Of a DNA stretch of 64,000 nucleotides, positions 23,743 through 32,022 are shown piece by piece (the stretch's first letter is position 1; each line of letters opens with the position of its first letter). This DNA comes from Streptomyces sp. NBC_01197. GTDB taxonomy: Bacteria; Actinomycetota; Actinomycetes; Streptomycetales; Streptomycetaceae. The notes below the pieces were generated by a model, which was not told the DNA's origin, ran no database searches, and was given only the letters and a program-made list of their open reading frames with translations. Made by a program: the position numbers and the translations under genes. The stretch spans positions 4,320,001-4,384,000 of the forward strand of contig NZ_CP108569.1 in assembly GCF_036010505.1 (NCBI RefSeq), written 5' to 3'.

Positions 23743-24968
23743 CCACCCAGCCGAGCAGCCGCACGACCCCCGCCACCTCTCCCACCCCGTTGATTTCGTT
23801 GACCTGGACCGACCACGTCACCGGCCGCACCGGCCACTTGGTGGTCGACCGGCTGGTGCGCGGTGTGTCCAGCGGTGGCCTGCGGATGCGGGAGGGCTGC
23901 ACCCTCGACGAGGTCGCCGGGCTGGCCCGGGGCATGACGATGAAGGAGGCCCTGCACTTCAACGGCGATGACCCGACAGCCCGTTACATCCCACTGGGCG
24001 GCGCCAAGGGCGGCATCGACTGCGACCCGCGGAGCCCCGACGCGTACGGGATCCTGGTCCGGTACCTGCAAGCCGTGCGGCCGTACATCGAGAGGTTCTG
24101 GACCACCGGCGAGGATCTGGGGCTGAGCCAGGACATCGTGGACAAGGCCGCCGCCGAGGCGGGCCTCGTCTCCTCCATCCAGGCCGTCTATCCGCTGCTC
24201 GACGACGAGGCGACGGCCCGGCAGCGACTGGCCGACGCCTTCGCGGTCGAGGTGGCGGGCATCGGCCTCGACGAACTGGCGGGCGGCTGCGGTGTGGCCG
24301 AGTCCGTGCTCGCGGTTCTCGATCGCGCGGGCGTTCCGTACGAGGGCACGCGGGTTTCCGTACAGGGGCTCGGCACGATGGGCGGGGCCACCGCCCGTTT
24401 CCTCGCCGAGGCCGGTCTGAAGATCGTGGCCGTGGCCGACGTCAAGGGCACCATCGCCAACCCCGACGGGCTCGACGTGGAGGCGCTGCTGCGTGCGCGG
24501 GACTCGTACGGGGCAGTCGACCGCGCCGCCCTCACCCCCGGCGACGCGGAGCTGCCGGGGAGCGACGCCTGGCTCTCCGTGGACGCCGAGGTGCTCGTAC
24601 CGGCCGCCGTCTCTTATGCCGTCGACACCGCCAACCAGGCGCGGGTCACGGCACGTTGGATAGTCGAGGCCGCCAATATGCCAGTACTGCCCGATGCGGA
24701 GGCCCTGCTCGCGGAGCGCGGCATCGTCGTACTGCCCGACGTGGTCGTCAACTCCGCCACGAACGCGTGGTGGTGGTGGACGCTGTTCGGCGACATCGGC
24801 GCCGACGCGGACGAGGCGTTCGCCCACATCCGGCGGTCGATGCGGGTCCTCATCGACCAGATGCTGGCCCGCTCGGAGGCCGACGGAACGACGCCGCGCG
24901 CGGCCGCCCACGCGATCGTCGCGGACCGGCTGCCGGTGATCGCCGAGCGCTTCGGGTGGTACGGATGA
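23739..24968 (+). CDS. Glu/Leu/Phe/Val dehydrogenase-family amino acid dehydrogenase
   Basis: A 409-residue NAD(P)-linked amino acid dehydrogenase that deaminates an amino acid to its 2-oxo acid. The catalytic Lys region IPLGGAKGGIDCD is near residue 85, the second catalytic element TGEDLGLSQD near 127, and the Rossmann fold starts VSVQGLGTMGGATARFLAEAG near 206. It is divergent from typical leucine and glutamate enzymes, so the side chain cannot be predicted. It overlaps the ThDP gene by ATGA and the CoA ligase gene by ATGA, fixing it in one pathway. Confidence 0.9.
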   Translation: MTTQPSSRTTPATSPTPLISLTWTDHVTGRTGHLVVDRLVRGVSSGGLRMREGCTLDEVAGLARGMTMKEALHFNGDDPTARYIPLGGAKGGIDCDPRSPDAYGILVRYLQAVRPYIERFWTTGEDLGLSQDIVDKAAAEAGLVSSIQAVYPLLDDEATARQRLADAFAVEVAGIGLDELAGGCGVAESVLAVLDRAGVPYEGTRVSVQGLGTMGGATARFLAEAGLKIVAVADVKGTIANPDGLDVEALLRARDSYGAVDRAALTPGDAELPGSDAWLSVDAEVLVPAAVSYAVDTANQARVTARWIVEAANMPVLPDAEALLAERGIVVLPDVVVNSATNAWWWWTLFGDIGADADEAFAHIRRSMRVLIDQMLARSEADGTTPRAAAHAIVADRLPVIAERFGWYG

Positions 24969-27172
24969 CCACAGAACGCCTGGATGCGGGGGCGGTGCGG
25001 GCGAGCGCGGAGCGGGCGGACGCGTCGAGGTCAGGCGCGGCGGTGGCAGGCGCGGAGGAGCCGGGTGCGGAGGACCGCGATGTCCCGGCCGACTCCCTCC
25101 GTGTGCTGTTCGACCCGGAGTCCGTAGCCGTCGTCGGGGCCTCAGGAAACCCGGAGAAGTGGGGCTACTGGCTCGCGTCCGGCGCACTCGCCGGGCGCCA
25201 CCGCCGCACCGTCCATCTGGTCAACCGGCGCGGTGGCAGCCTCGACGGAGTGCCGTTCCTGCCGGCCCTCGCGTCCCTGCCCGCAGCCCCCGAGCACATC
25301 GTGGTGGCCGTACCGCCCCAGCATGTGCGGCCGGTGGTGGCCGAGGGGCTGGCCATCGGAGCCCGCTGCTTCACGGTGATCACCTCCGGAGGGACAGGAG
25401 CCGGTACGGGCGAAGACGCGGCGGACACGGAGCGCGGACTCGCCTCTCTTGTCACCGCACACGGCGCCCGGCTCCTCGGTCCCAACTGCATGGGCGTGGT
25501 CGACACGGAGAGTGAACTCCGCCTCAGCTGGGGCGACTTCCCGTCCGGCCAGGTCGGTCTGGTGTCGCAGAGCGGCAATCTCGCCCTGGAGATCGGCCGG
25601 CTGCTGGCCCGCGCGGGACAGGGCTTCTCCCGCTTCGTGTCGCTCGGAAACCAGCGGGACATCGATGCGGCGGACGCGCTCGACTCCCTGATCGCGCACG
25701 ACGCGACCCGGGTGATCGCCGCGTACGTGGAGGACTTCCGGGACGGGCGCAGGCTCGCCCGGACCCTCGCTGCCGCCCACGCGGCCGGCAAACCGGTGCT
25801 GCTGCTGACCGTCGGCCGCAGCGAGGCATCCGGCCGGGCAGCTGCCTCGCACACCGGCGCCCTGGTCAGCGCCCGTGCGGTGGTGGCGGCGGTGTGCCGG
25901 GACGCGGGTGCGCTCCTCCTCGACACGGCGGGGGAACTGGCCGACGTCGCACTGTGCCTGCTGGCGGCGGCGCCAGGGGGTGCCCGGCTGCGACGGATAG
26001 CGGTGGTCGGGGACAGCGGAGGACAAGGGGCCCTGGCCGCCGACGCGTTGAGCGCGAGCGGTCTTGAAGTGCCCGTGCTCTCCGCCGCGACCCGGGCGGC
26101 CGTCGGCGCTTATCTGCCCCCGGGTGCCGGCTGCGGGAACCCCGTCGACCTGGCGGGGGCCGGTGAGGCCGACATCGGCAACTACGCTCGCATCGCGCGG
26201 ACTCTGCTCCTCACGGGCGAAGCCGACGCCACCGTTCTCACCGGCTACTTCGGCGACTACGCCACCGCCAACCCCGCGCAGGCAGCGCGCGAATGCGATG
26301 TCGCACGCGAACTGGCGGCAGCCGTACGGGAGTCCGGCCGCGCGCTCGTCGTGCACACCATGGCCCGTGACACACCGGCCCTCGCAGTCCTGCGGCAGCA
26401 CGGCGTCCCCGTGTACGAGCGAATCGAGCAGGCGGCGACCGCACTGGCGGCCACGGACCGGCTACGACGGACCGGACCGCAGCAGCCCGCGACACCGCCA
26501 CCGCCGCCGTCCCCACTGCCGATCGCTACCGCTCCGCACCGCGTCCCCGACGGGGGGTACCGGACCGTCCGTGCGCTGCTCTGCTCGTACGGGATGGTCT
26601 TCCCGGCGGCGGAATTCGTCAGCACGGCGGACGAGGCTGCCGACGCGGCCCACCTCATCGGATTTCCGCTCGTGCTGAAGGCGATGGGGCTGGCGCACAA
26701 GACCGAGGCGGGCGGGGTGGCACTCGGCCTCGCCGACGAAGCGGCGCTGCGCAGGGCGTTCGGCCGGATGCGGGAGGCGACCCGCGCCGACCACTACGTG
26801 GTGGAGGCGATGGCCCGTCCTCCGTACGCCGTCGAGCTCATCGCCGGCGTGCGCCGCGATCCGGCCTTCGGGCCCGTCGCCATGATCGGCATCGGCGGGG
26901 TCACCGCCGAACTGCTCGCCGACACCACCCTCGCCATGGCGCCCCTCACCCCCGGACGGGCCCGCGAACTGCTGCTCTCACTGCGCCACGCACCACTGCT
27001 CACCGGCTGGCGGGGCGCTCCCGCCGTCCACCTCGACGCGGCCGCCGGCGCGCTCTGCGCGCTCGCGCGGGCCGCGGTCGAACACCCCGAGCTCGCCGAG
27101 CTCGAAGTCAATCCGCTGCTCGTCCACCCGGGCGGCGCGGTCGCCCTCGACGCACATGGAGTCCTGGCATGA
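24965..27172 (+). CDS. ADP-forming acyl-CoA synthetase (fused alpha/beta type)
   Basis: A 735-residue NDP-forming acyl-CoA synthetase. The CoA-binding Rossmann domain starts VAVVGASGNPEKWGYW near residue 45, and GARLLGPNCMGVVD and GLVSQSGNLALEIGRLL follow in the succinyl-CoA synthetase-like part. After a Pro-rich linker near 505-520 comes an ATP-grasp domain (FPLVLKAMGLAHKTEAGGVALGL, then LAELEVNPLLV). It may run either way; in a degradative operon it can recover ATP from an acyl-CoA or activate the acid. ATG 24965 overlaps the preceding stop by 4 bp and the gene overlaps the SDR by 4 bp. Confidence 0.9.
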   Translation: MTTERLDAGAVRASAERADASRSGAAVAGAEEPGAEDRDVPADSLRVLFDPESVAVVGASGNPEKWGYWLASGALAGRHRRTVHLVNRRGGSLDGVPFLPALASLPAAPEHIVVAVPPQHVRPVVAEGLAIGARCFTVITSGGTGAGTGEDAADTERGLASLVTAHGARLLGPNCMGVVDTESELRLSWGDFPSGQVGLVSQSGNLALEIGRLLARAGQGFSRFVSLGNQRDIDAADALDSLIAHDATRVIAAYVEDFRDGRRLARTLAAAHAAGKPVLLLTVGRSEASGRAAASHTGALVSARAVVAAVCRDAGALLLDTAGELADVALCLLAAAPGGARLRRIAVVGDSGGQGALAADALSASGLEVPVLSAATRAAVGAYLPPGAGCGNPVDLAGAGEADIGNYARIARTLLLTGEADATVLTGYFGDYATANPAQAARECDVARELAAAVRESGRALVVHTMARDTPALAVLRQHGVPVYERIEQAATALAATDRLRRTGPQQPATPPPPPSPLPIATAPHRVPDGGYRTVRALLCSYGMVFPAAEFVSTADEAADAAHLIGFPLVLKAMGLAHKTEAGGVALGLADEAALRRAFGRMREATRADHYVVEAMARPPYAVELIAGVRRDPAFGPVAMIGIGGVTAELLADTTLAMAPLTPGRARELLLSLRHAPLLTGWRGAPAVHLDAAAGALCALARAAVEHPELAELEVNPLLVHPGGAVALDAHGVLA

Positions 27173-28017
27173 GTTCTGGTATGAGTCCCGAACGCTGTGA
27201 ACAGCCCGTGCCGCACGAACAGCCGCTCCCGCGAGGTGAGTTCAGCGACCGTACGTACATCGTGACCGGTGGCGGCAGCGGCATCGGGCGGGCCGTCGCG
27301 CTGGCCCTGAGCGACCGGGGCGCGCAGGTGGTCGTCGCGGGTCGCACCCCGGAACGGCTGGCCGAGACCGTCGTCCTCGCGGAGAAGAAGGGCGGCCGGG
27401 CCCTCGCCGTGCCGACGGACGTCCGGGATCCGGAGGCCGTCGACGCCCTCGTGACCGCCGCCGTCGCCCACTTCGGCCAGGTGGACGGCCTGGTCAACAA
27501 CGCGGCCGGGAACTTCGTGGTGCCCGGAATCGACATGAGCCCGAACGGCTGGCGAGCGGTCGTCGACATCGTCCTCAACGGTTCGTACTACTGCACGCGG
27601 GCCGTCGCCCGCCGGCTGCGCGAGCAGGGCACCGGCGGATCGGTGCTGTCGGTGATCGCCAGTTACGCCTGGCACGGGCACCCGGGGACGGTCCACTCGG
27701 CCGCGGCGAAGGCGGGCGTGCTGGCCATGACGCGCACCTTGGCGGTCGAGCTCGCACCGCTGGGCATCCGCCTCAACTGCGTCGCCCCCGGCCCGACCGA
27801 GACGGAGGGCGCGGGCGCGGCGCTGTGGGCGACGGACGAGGCGCGGGCCGGAGTGCTGGAGACGGTCCCGGCGGGCCGGTTCGCCGATCCGGCGGAGATC
27901 GCGGAGGCGTCCCTGTTCCTGCTGGGCGACAAGGCCGCGTACGTGACCGGCGAGTGCCTGACGCTGGACGGCGGCCAGTGGCTCGGCAAGCAGGTGTACG
28001 GGAGTACGTCGGCGTAG
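27169..28017 (+). CDS. SDR oxidoreductase of the 2,4-dienoyl-CoA reductase type
   Basis: A 282-residue short-chain dehydrogenase. Cofactor motif YIVTGGGSGIGRAVA is near residue 31, VNNAAGNF near 115. Instead of YxxxK the active site reads VHSAAAKAG, so the Tyr is replaced while Lys is kept; this is the pattern of 2,4-dienoyl-CoA reductases (DECR), which use other residues. With an acyl-CoA dehydrogenase in the same operon, reduction of an unsaturated acyl-CoA is plausible. It overlaps the synthetase gene by ATGA and ends the operon. Confidence 0.87.
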   Translation: MSSGMSPERCEQPVPHEQPLPRGEFSDRTYIVTGGGSGIGRAVALALSDRGAQVVVAGRTPERLAETVVLAEKKGGRALAVPTDVRDPEAVDALVTAAVAHFGQVDGLVNNAAGNFVVPGIDMSPNGWRAVVDIVLNGSYYCTRAVARRLREQGTGGSVLSVIASYAWHGHPGTVHSAAAKAGVLAMTRTLAVELAPLGIRLNCVAPGPTETEGAGAALWATDEARAGVLETVPAGRFADPAEIAEASLFLLGDKAAYVTGECLTLDGGQWLGKQVYGSTSA

Positions 28018-28160
28018 GGCTTTCGTTCCAGGGCATTCGTTTGGATCACGCCGGGCTCGCGGGGTGCGGACGGTGGGGCTCCGAATGGGTGGACTCCTCA
28101 GCAGCGGATCGGGAAGGGCGTCTCCGCCACGGGTCGGGACGGTGATGATCTGCCCTCCGT

Positions 28161-28199
28161 CCCTCACGAAGTCCCCTCACGAAGTCCCCTCATGAAGAG
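28161..28199. repeat. Three tandem 13-mers covering the ribosome site
   Basis: CCCTCACGAAGTC occurs twice (28161-28173, 28174-28186), followed by a diverged CCCTCATGAAGAG (28187-28199). The third copy supplies the AAGAGG ribosome site for the serine hydrolase start at 28210, so the site seems to derive from a repeat copy. Confidence 0.75.
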
Positions 28200-28209
28200 G
28201 TGCCCACGT

Positions 28210-29409
28210 ATGAGACGTACTCCCTCCCGCCGTCTGCTTGCCGCAGCGCTGCTCGTGGCGTCCGCGCTGGCACCGATGGCAGCGTTTCCCGCCACTGCCG
28301 TCCATGCCGCGGGCATCGCCCGGTACGACGAGGGCGACTGGCCACCGGGCGGCCTCGGTCCCCAGCTCACCGCCCGGCTGGACAAGGCCATCGCGGACGT
28401 CCGCCGGCAGGCGGGTATCCCCGGCGTCGTCGTCGGACTGTGGATGCCGGGCAGGGGAAGCTACGTCCGTGCGACCGGTGTGGCCAACACGGTCACCGGC
28501 GAGCCGATGGCCGCCGACTCCTTCGTCCGGATCGGCAGTGAGACCAAGACCTTCACCGTCACCGCGTTGCTCAAGCTCGTGGACCAGGGGCGGATCAGGC
28601 TGGACGACCCGATCTCCCGCTACATCCACGGCGTGCCCGACGGTCACCGGATCACGCTGCGTCACCTCGCCGAGATGCGCAGCGGGCTCTTCCCGTACAC
28701 CGCCGACCCCGACTTCATCCACGACCTGTTGAGCGACCCACAGCGCTCCTTCACCCCGCAGGAATCGCTCGCGTACGGCTTCAAGCACCCGAACACCTCC
28801 GCTCCGGGCACGCAGTTCCAGTACTCCAACACCAACCTCGTCCTGCTCGGCCTGGTGATCGAGAAGGTCAGCGGTCACAGACTCGCCGACTTCATCCACC
28901 AGCAGGTCCTCCGCCCGGCTCACCTGTGCCACACGCTGCTCCCGACGGGGGCGGAGTTCCCCGCGCCGCACTCGCACGGTTACACCGACCAGACGCTCAG
29001 TGGCGAGACCGCGGACGCCACGCACTGGAACCCCAGCTGGGCCTGGGCGGCTGGGGGAATGATCTCGGATCTGGGTGACCTGCGCCGCTGGGCCAGGACT
29101 GTCGCCACCGGCGAACTGCTCAGCCCTGAGACGCAGGCACAGCGGCTCAGGACGCTGCCGACCGGCTTTCCCGGTACCGGTTACGGCCTGGGGATCTTCG
29201 ATACCAACGGATGGATCGGGCACAACGGCTCGATCCCGGGATACGAGACCGTGACCGTCTATCTGCCCTCGCGGAAGGCCACCCTGGTCATCGTGATCAA
29301 CACGGACAGCCAGCGCGAAGGCCAGGAGCCGTCCACACTTCTCGCCCGGGCGATCACAGGGGTCGTCACTCCCGACAACGTCTACGACGGCTCGGTTCCC
29401 ACGCGCTAG
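28210..29409 (+). CDS. Secreted serine hydrolase, D-Ala-D-Ala carboxypeptidase/beta-lactamase class C fold
   Basis: A 399-residue exported enzyme. MRRTPSRRLLAAALLVASAL is a signal peptide with a probable cleavage after AVHA near residue 35. The catalytic motif SxxK is SETK near 109, followed by YSN (QYSNTNLVLLGL) near 205, and HNGSIPG near 340 replaces the KTG box, as in R61-type DD-peptidases. It probably cleaves D-Ala-D-Ala or a related ester outside the membrane. ATG 28210 is preferred over 28192 because AAGAGG lies nine bases upstream. It stands alone. Confidence 0.9.
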   Translation: MRRTPSRRLLAAALLVASALAPMAAFPATAVHAAGIARYDEGDWPPGGLGPQLTARLDKAIADVRRQAGIPGVVVGLWMPGRGSYVRATGVANTVTGEPMAADSFVRIGSETKTFTVTALLKLVDQGRIRLDDPISRYIHGVPDGHRITLRHLAEMRSGLFPYTADPDFIHDLLSDPQRSFTPQESLAYGFKHPNTSAPGTQFQYSNTNLVLLGLVIEKVSGHRLADFIHQQVLRPAHLCHTLLPTGAEFPAPHSHGYTDQTLSGETADATHWNPSWAWAAGGMISDLGDLRRWARTVATGELLSPETQAQRLRTLPTGFPGTGYGLGIFDTNGWIGHNGSIPGYETVTVYLPSRKATLVIVINTDSQREGQEPSTLLARAITGVVTPDNVYDGSVPTR

Positions 29410-29435
29410 TACCGCCACGGTGTTTGCCGTGACGA

Positions 29436-29469
29436 CTCAGCAGCCGGCCGTTGACCACCGGCTGCTGAG
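29436..29469. terminator. Bidirectional terminator hairpin
   Basis: CTCAGCAGCCGG and CCGGCTGCTGAG form a perfect 12-bp stem with a 10-nt loop between the convergent hydrolase and permease genes. No U-tract. Confidence 0.8.
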
Positions 29470-29504
29470 CCGGCGCGGGACCCCTCCCGCTCCCCGCCCC
29501 GTTC

Positions 29505-31058
29505 CTATCCCTTTGCCCGGCGGGTCTTCGTTCCCAGCGCGTAGAAGACCACCCCGACGGCCAGGAACAGCACGATGGGCACGGTCTGGGTGAGCGTGTA
29601 CGCGAGGCGCTGGCCCTCGAAGGACGGGGGCAGTGAGCCGGCCGGTGAGCCCGAAGTGCCGAACCAGCCGACGCCGAACCCCGGCCAGATGAGCACGAGC
29701 ACGGTGAACGCGACCAGGCCGGTGGAGAGCACCGTCACCGTCCACGCGCCGACGCGTCCGCCCGGCACGGAGTAGGGGCGCGGGGCTTCGGGGTACTTGC
29801 GGCGCAGCGCCAGCAGGCTGGGGAAGGTGATCACGTACGAGATGAACGTCGTGGAGATCGTCAGGCTCAGCCCCGCCGCGAAGTACTTCTCGCCGTTGCC
29901 GCCGGTGAGGTTGAGCGCCACCACGAAGAGAACCGACGCGAGTACGGCGGAGAGCAGGTTGACCCGGACCGGAGTGCCGTGCTTCTCGGAGATGGTGCCG
30001 AGCCAGGCCGGCCCGGCCCCGTCCGCGCAGGCCACCGCCTGAGCGCGGTGGGCCCCCATCGCCCAGGTGACCCCGGAGGTGAGCAGCCCGATGATGAGGC
30101 CCGCGGCGGCGATTCCGCCGAAGACGGCGCCCGCGCCGGTGAGGGTGACGGTGCCGTCGGCCGCGATGTGGCCGCCGTACACCGTGAACACCGCCTTGCA
30201 GGCGTCGATGAACCCGCCGAGGCTGCCGATCTCCTTGCCCGGCAGGACAAAGAGGATGCCGAGGATGGGGCCGCCGTAGAGGACGAGGGATGCGAGTCCG
30301 GAGCGGAGGATGGCGAGGGGGATGTCGCGGCGCGGGTTCGTCATCTCCTCGGCGGCGGAGCTGGGCAGTTCGAAGCCGACGTAGTTGAAGATGAGTACGG
30401 GGACGAGGGCGACGAACCCCGTGTACGTGGGGGTGAACTGCGCTGCGGGCAGGCCGTGCAGGCCGTTCTCGGCGGCGAAGACGACGACGGAGACCAGGAA
30501 GAAGCCGAGCAGCACGATCCGGGCCACGGCTCCGGCGATCGGAACCCACTTGCCCACCCGCACGGACTGGACGATGGCGAGGGTGCCGCCCCAGATGAAG
30601 ACGAGGCCGGCCGCGTACTTCCAGACGCCGGGCAGGGGCGTGAAGAACTCCTCCCACGTCGTCAGGGCGATGATGCAGAGGCTGCCGCCCACCCAGACGG
30701 GGTTGGACATCCAGTAGAGGATCTGGTTGACACCCGCGGTCAGCCGCCCGAAGGCGAGCCGGGTCCACACATACGGGCCGCCCTGTACGGGGAAGGCCGA
30801 GCCGAGTTCGGCGACGAGCAGCCCGTACGGGAGGAAGAAGGCGAGCGCGAGGATCGCCATCCAGGTCAGCCCCTGCGGTCCCTGGGCGGCGACCGAGCCG
30901 ATCGTGTCCAGGCCGACGAGGGTGCAGATGAGGAAGAACAGGACGTCGAGGCGGCGAAGGTCCTTGCGCAGCCGGCCCCGTTGTTCGCCCCAGCCGGTGG
31001 ACAGGTCGGGGGTCTGCGGGGCGGGCTGGGAGGCTGCGGTAGGCGGTGCTTGGGTCAC
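29505..31058 (-). CDS. APC-family amino acid permease
   Basis: A 517-residue amino acid/polyamine permease with about 12 membrane helices. LDVLFFLICTLVGLDTIGSVAAQG opens helix 1, and FPVQGGPYVWTRLAFGRLTAGVNQILYW matches the glutamate/GABA antiporter-like group. The preferred start is GTG 31058, where GGAG stands seven bases upstream; an in-frame extension to 31163 would run through the operator. It is divergent from the TetR gene with an inverted-repeat operator between. The same operator motif at 20735-20807 suggests that it imports the amino acid degraded by the 20844-28017 operon. Confidence 0.92.
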   Translation of the reverse strand: MTQAPPTAASQPAPQTPDLSTGWGEQRGRLRKDLRRLDVLFFLICTLVGLDTIGSVAAQGPQGLTWMAILALAFFLPYGLLVAELGSAFPVQGGPYVWTRLAFGRLTAGVNQILYWMSNPVWVGGSLCIIALTTWEEFFTPLPGVWKYAAGLVFIWGGTLAIVQSVRVGKWVPIAGAVARIVLLGFFLVSVVVFAAENGLHGLPAAQFTPTYTGFVALVPVLIFNYVGFELPSSAAEEMTNPRRDIPLAILRSGLASLVLYGGPILGILFVLPGKEIGSLGGFIDACKAVFTVYGGHIAADGTVTLTGAGAVFGGIAAAGLIIGLLTSGVTWAMGAHRAQAVACADGAGPAWLGTISEKHGTPVRVNLLSAVLASVLFVVALNLTGGNGEKYFAAGLSLTISTTFISYVITFPSLLALRRKYPEAPRPYSVPGGRVGAWTVTVLSTGLVAFTVLVLIWPGFGVGWFGTSGSPAGSLPPSFEGQRLAYTLTQTVPIVLFLAVGVVFYALGTKTRRAKG

Positions 31059-31105
31059 GGAGGGACTCCTACGGCGGTACTGGAGCGTACTGGCGCGCAC
31101 ATGTA

Positions 31106-31127
31106 ACTGACTGAATAGCCAGTCAGT
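31106..31127. promoter_or_regulatory. TetR operator between permease and regulator
   Basis: ACTGACTG-AATAGC-CAGTCAGT is a perfect 22-bp palindrome with 8-bp arms and a 6-bp centre. It lies 48 bp upstream of the permease start and 128 bp before the TetR gene. Half of it matches the 18-bp sites at 20735 and 20790. Confidence 0.85.
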
Positions 31128-31254
31128 AGAGAGACTGTGTCCCCAGCCGTGTACCGGTGTCAATACTCCGTCGGCCCCTGTCTGGACTGTCCGTTGGGCC
31201 CGGTCGTGTGCAGGACGTGCGGATGGCCGCCGCGCCGGGAATTAGGGTGACGGC

Positions 31255-31995
31255 ATGGCAAGAGTGCGGTTGAGCGTGGAGGAGCGACGCGGGGAGATGC
31301 TGCGCGCCGCCGTCGAGCAGATCGAGGCGCGGGGCGTCCCGGCCGTGCGGATCGCCGATGTGGCCGCGGCTCTCGGTGTGAGCAACGCGCTGGTGCTCTA
31401 CCACTTCTCGACCAAGGAGAAGCTCGTGGCGGCCGCGTTCCACCACGCCGCCGAAGGCGACCTCGCCCAGCTGCGGAAACTGCTCGGACGCCGTACGCCG
31501 GCGGTGGCCAGGCTGCGTACGGCGGTGCGCTGGTACGCGCCGACGGGGCAGGCCAAGGGCTGGCGGCTGTGGATCGAGGGCTGGTCGGCGGCATTGCGGG
31601 ACCCGGGCCTGCGGGAGGTGACCCGGGATCTCGACCAGCAGTGGAAGGCCGCGCTGACCGAGGTCATCGCGGAGGGCGTCGACGCGGGTGAGTTCCCCTG
31701 CGCGGATCCGGCGGCCGCGGCGTGGCGGCTGACCGCGCTGCTCGACGGGCTCGCGGTGCAGATGACGTCGTACTCCGGGTACGCCGGGTCGCTCACCCGC
31801 GCCACGATGCTGGAGTGGACGGACGACGCGCTGGCGCGGGAGCTCGGTATCGACCGCGCAGCGCTTACGGGGACGGGCCAGGGGACGGGCAGGGGCGCGG
31901 GTAACAGGGTTGCGAGTAAGGGGGCAGACAAGGTCGCGGGTAAGGAGACGGGTAAGGGGGCAGGCAAGGGGGCGGGTGCCGGTCAGGGTCGCTGA
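31255..31995 (+). CDS. TetR-family regulator with low-complexity tail containing its own terminator
   Basis: A 246-residue TetR/BetI-like repressor. The HTH is IADVAAALGVSNALVLYHFSTKEKLVAAAF (about 38-67), and the ligand domain follows to about 195. The last 45 residues are Gly/Lys-rich repeats (GTGQGTGRGAGN, GKETGKGAGKGAG), absent from normal TetR proteins. The final codons are encoded by the left arm of a 20-bp terminator stem, and the stop lies in its loop. Divergent from the permease, whose promoter carries the 22-bp operator; I infer control of the permease and the distant 20844 operon. Confidence 0.9.
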   Translation: MARVRLSVEERRGEMLRAAVEQIEARGVPAVRIADVAAALGVSNALVLYHFSTKEKLVAAAFHHAAEGDLAQLRKLLGRRTPAVARLRTAVRWYAPTGQAKGWRLWIEGWSAALRDPGLREVTRDLDQQWKAALTEVIAEGVDAGEFPCADPAAAAWRLTALLDGLAVQMTSYSGYAGSLTRATMLEWTDDALARELGIDRAALTGTGQGTGRGAGNRVASKGADKVAGKETGKGAGKGAGAGQGR

Positions 31996-32015
31996 GACCG
32001 GCACCCGCCCCCTTG
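31965..32015. terminator. Very long terminator hairpin inside the TetR 3' end
   Basis: CAAGGGGGCGGGTGCCGGTC (31965-31984) pairs perfectly with 31996-32015 across an 11-nt loop that contains the TetR stop codon. TTTTT follows at 32020-32024. It should serve the TetR gene and, in reverse, the convergent decarboxylase. Confidence 0.9.
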
Positions 32016-32022
32016 CTGCTTT

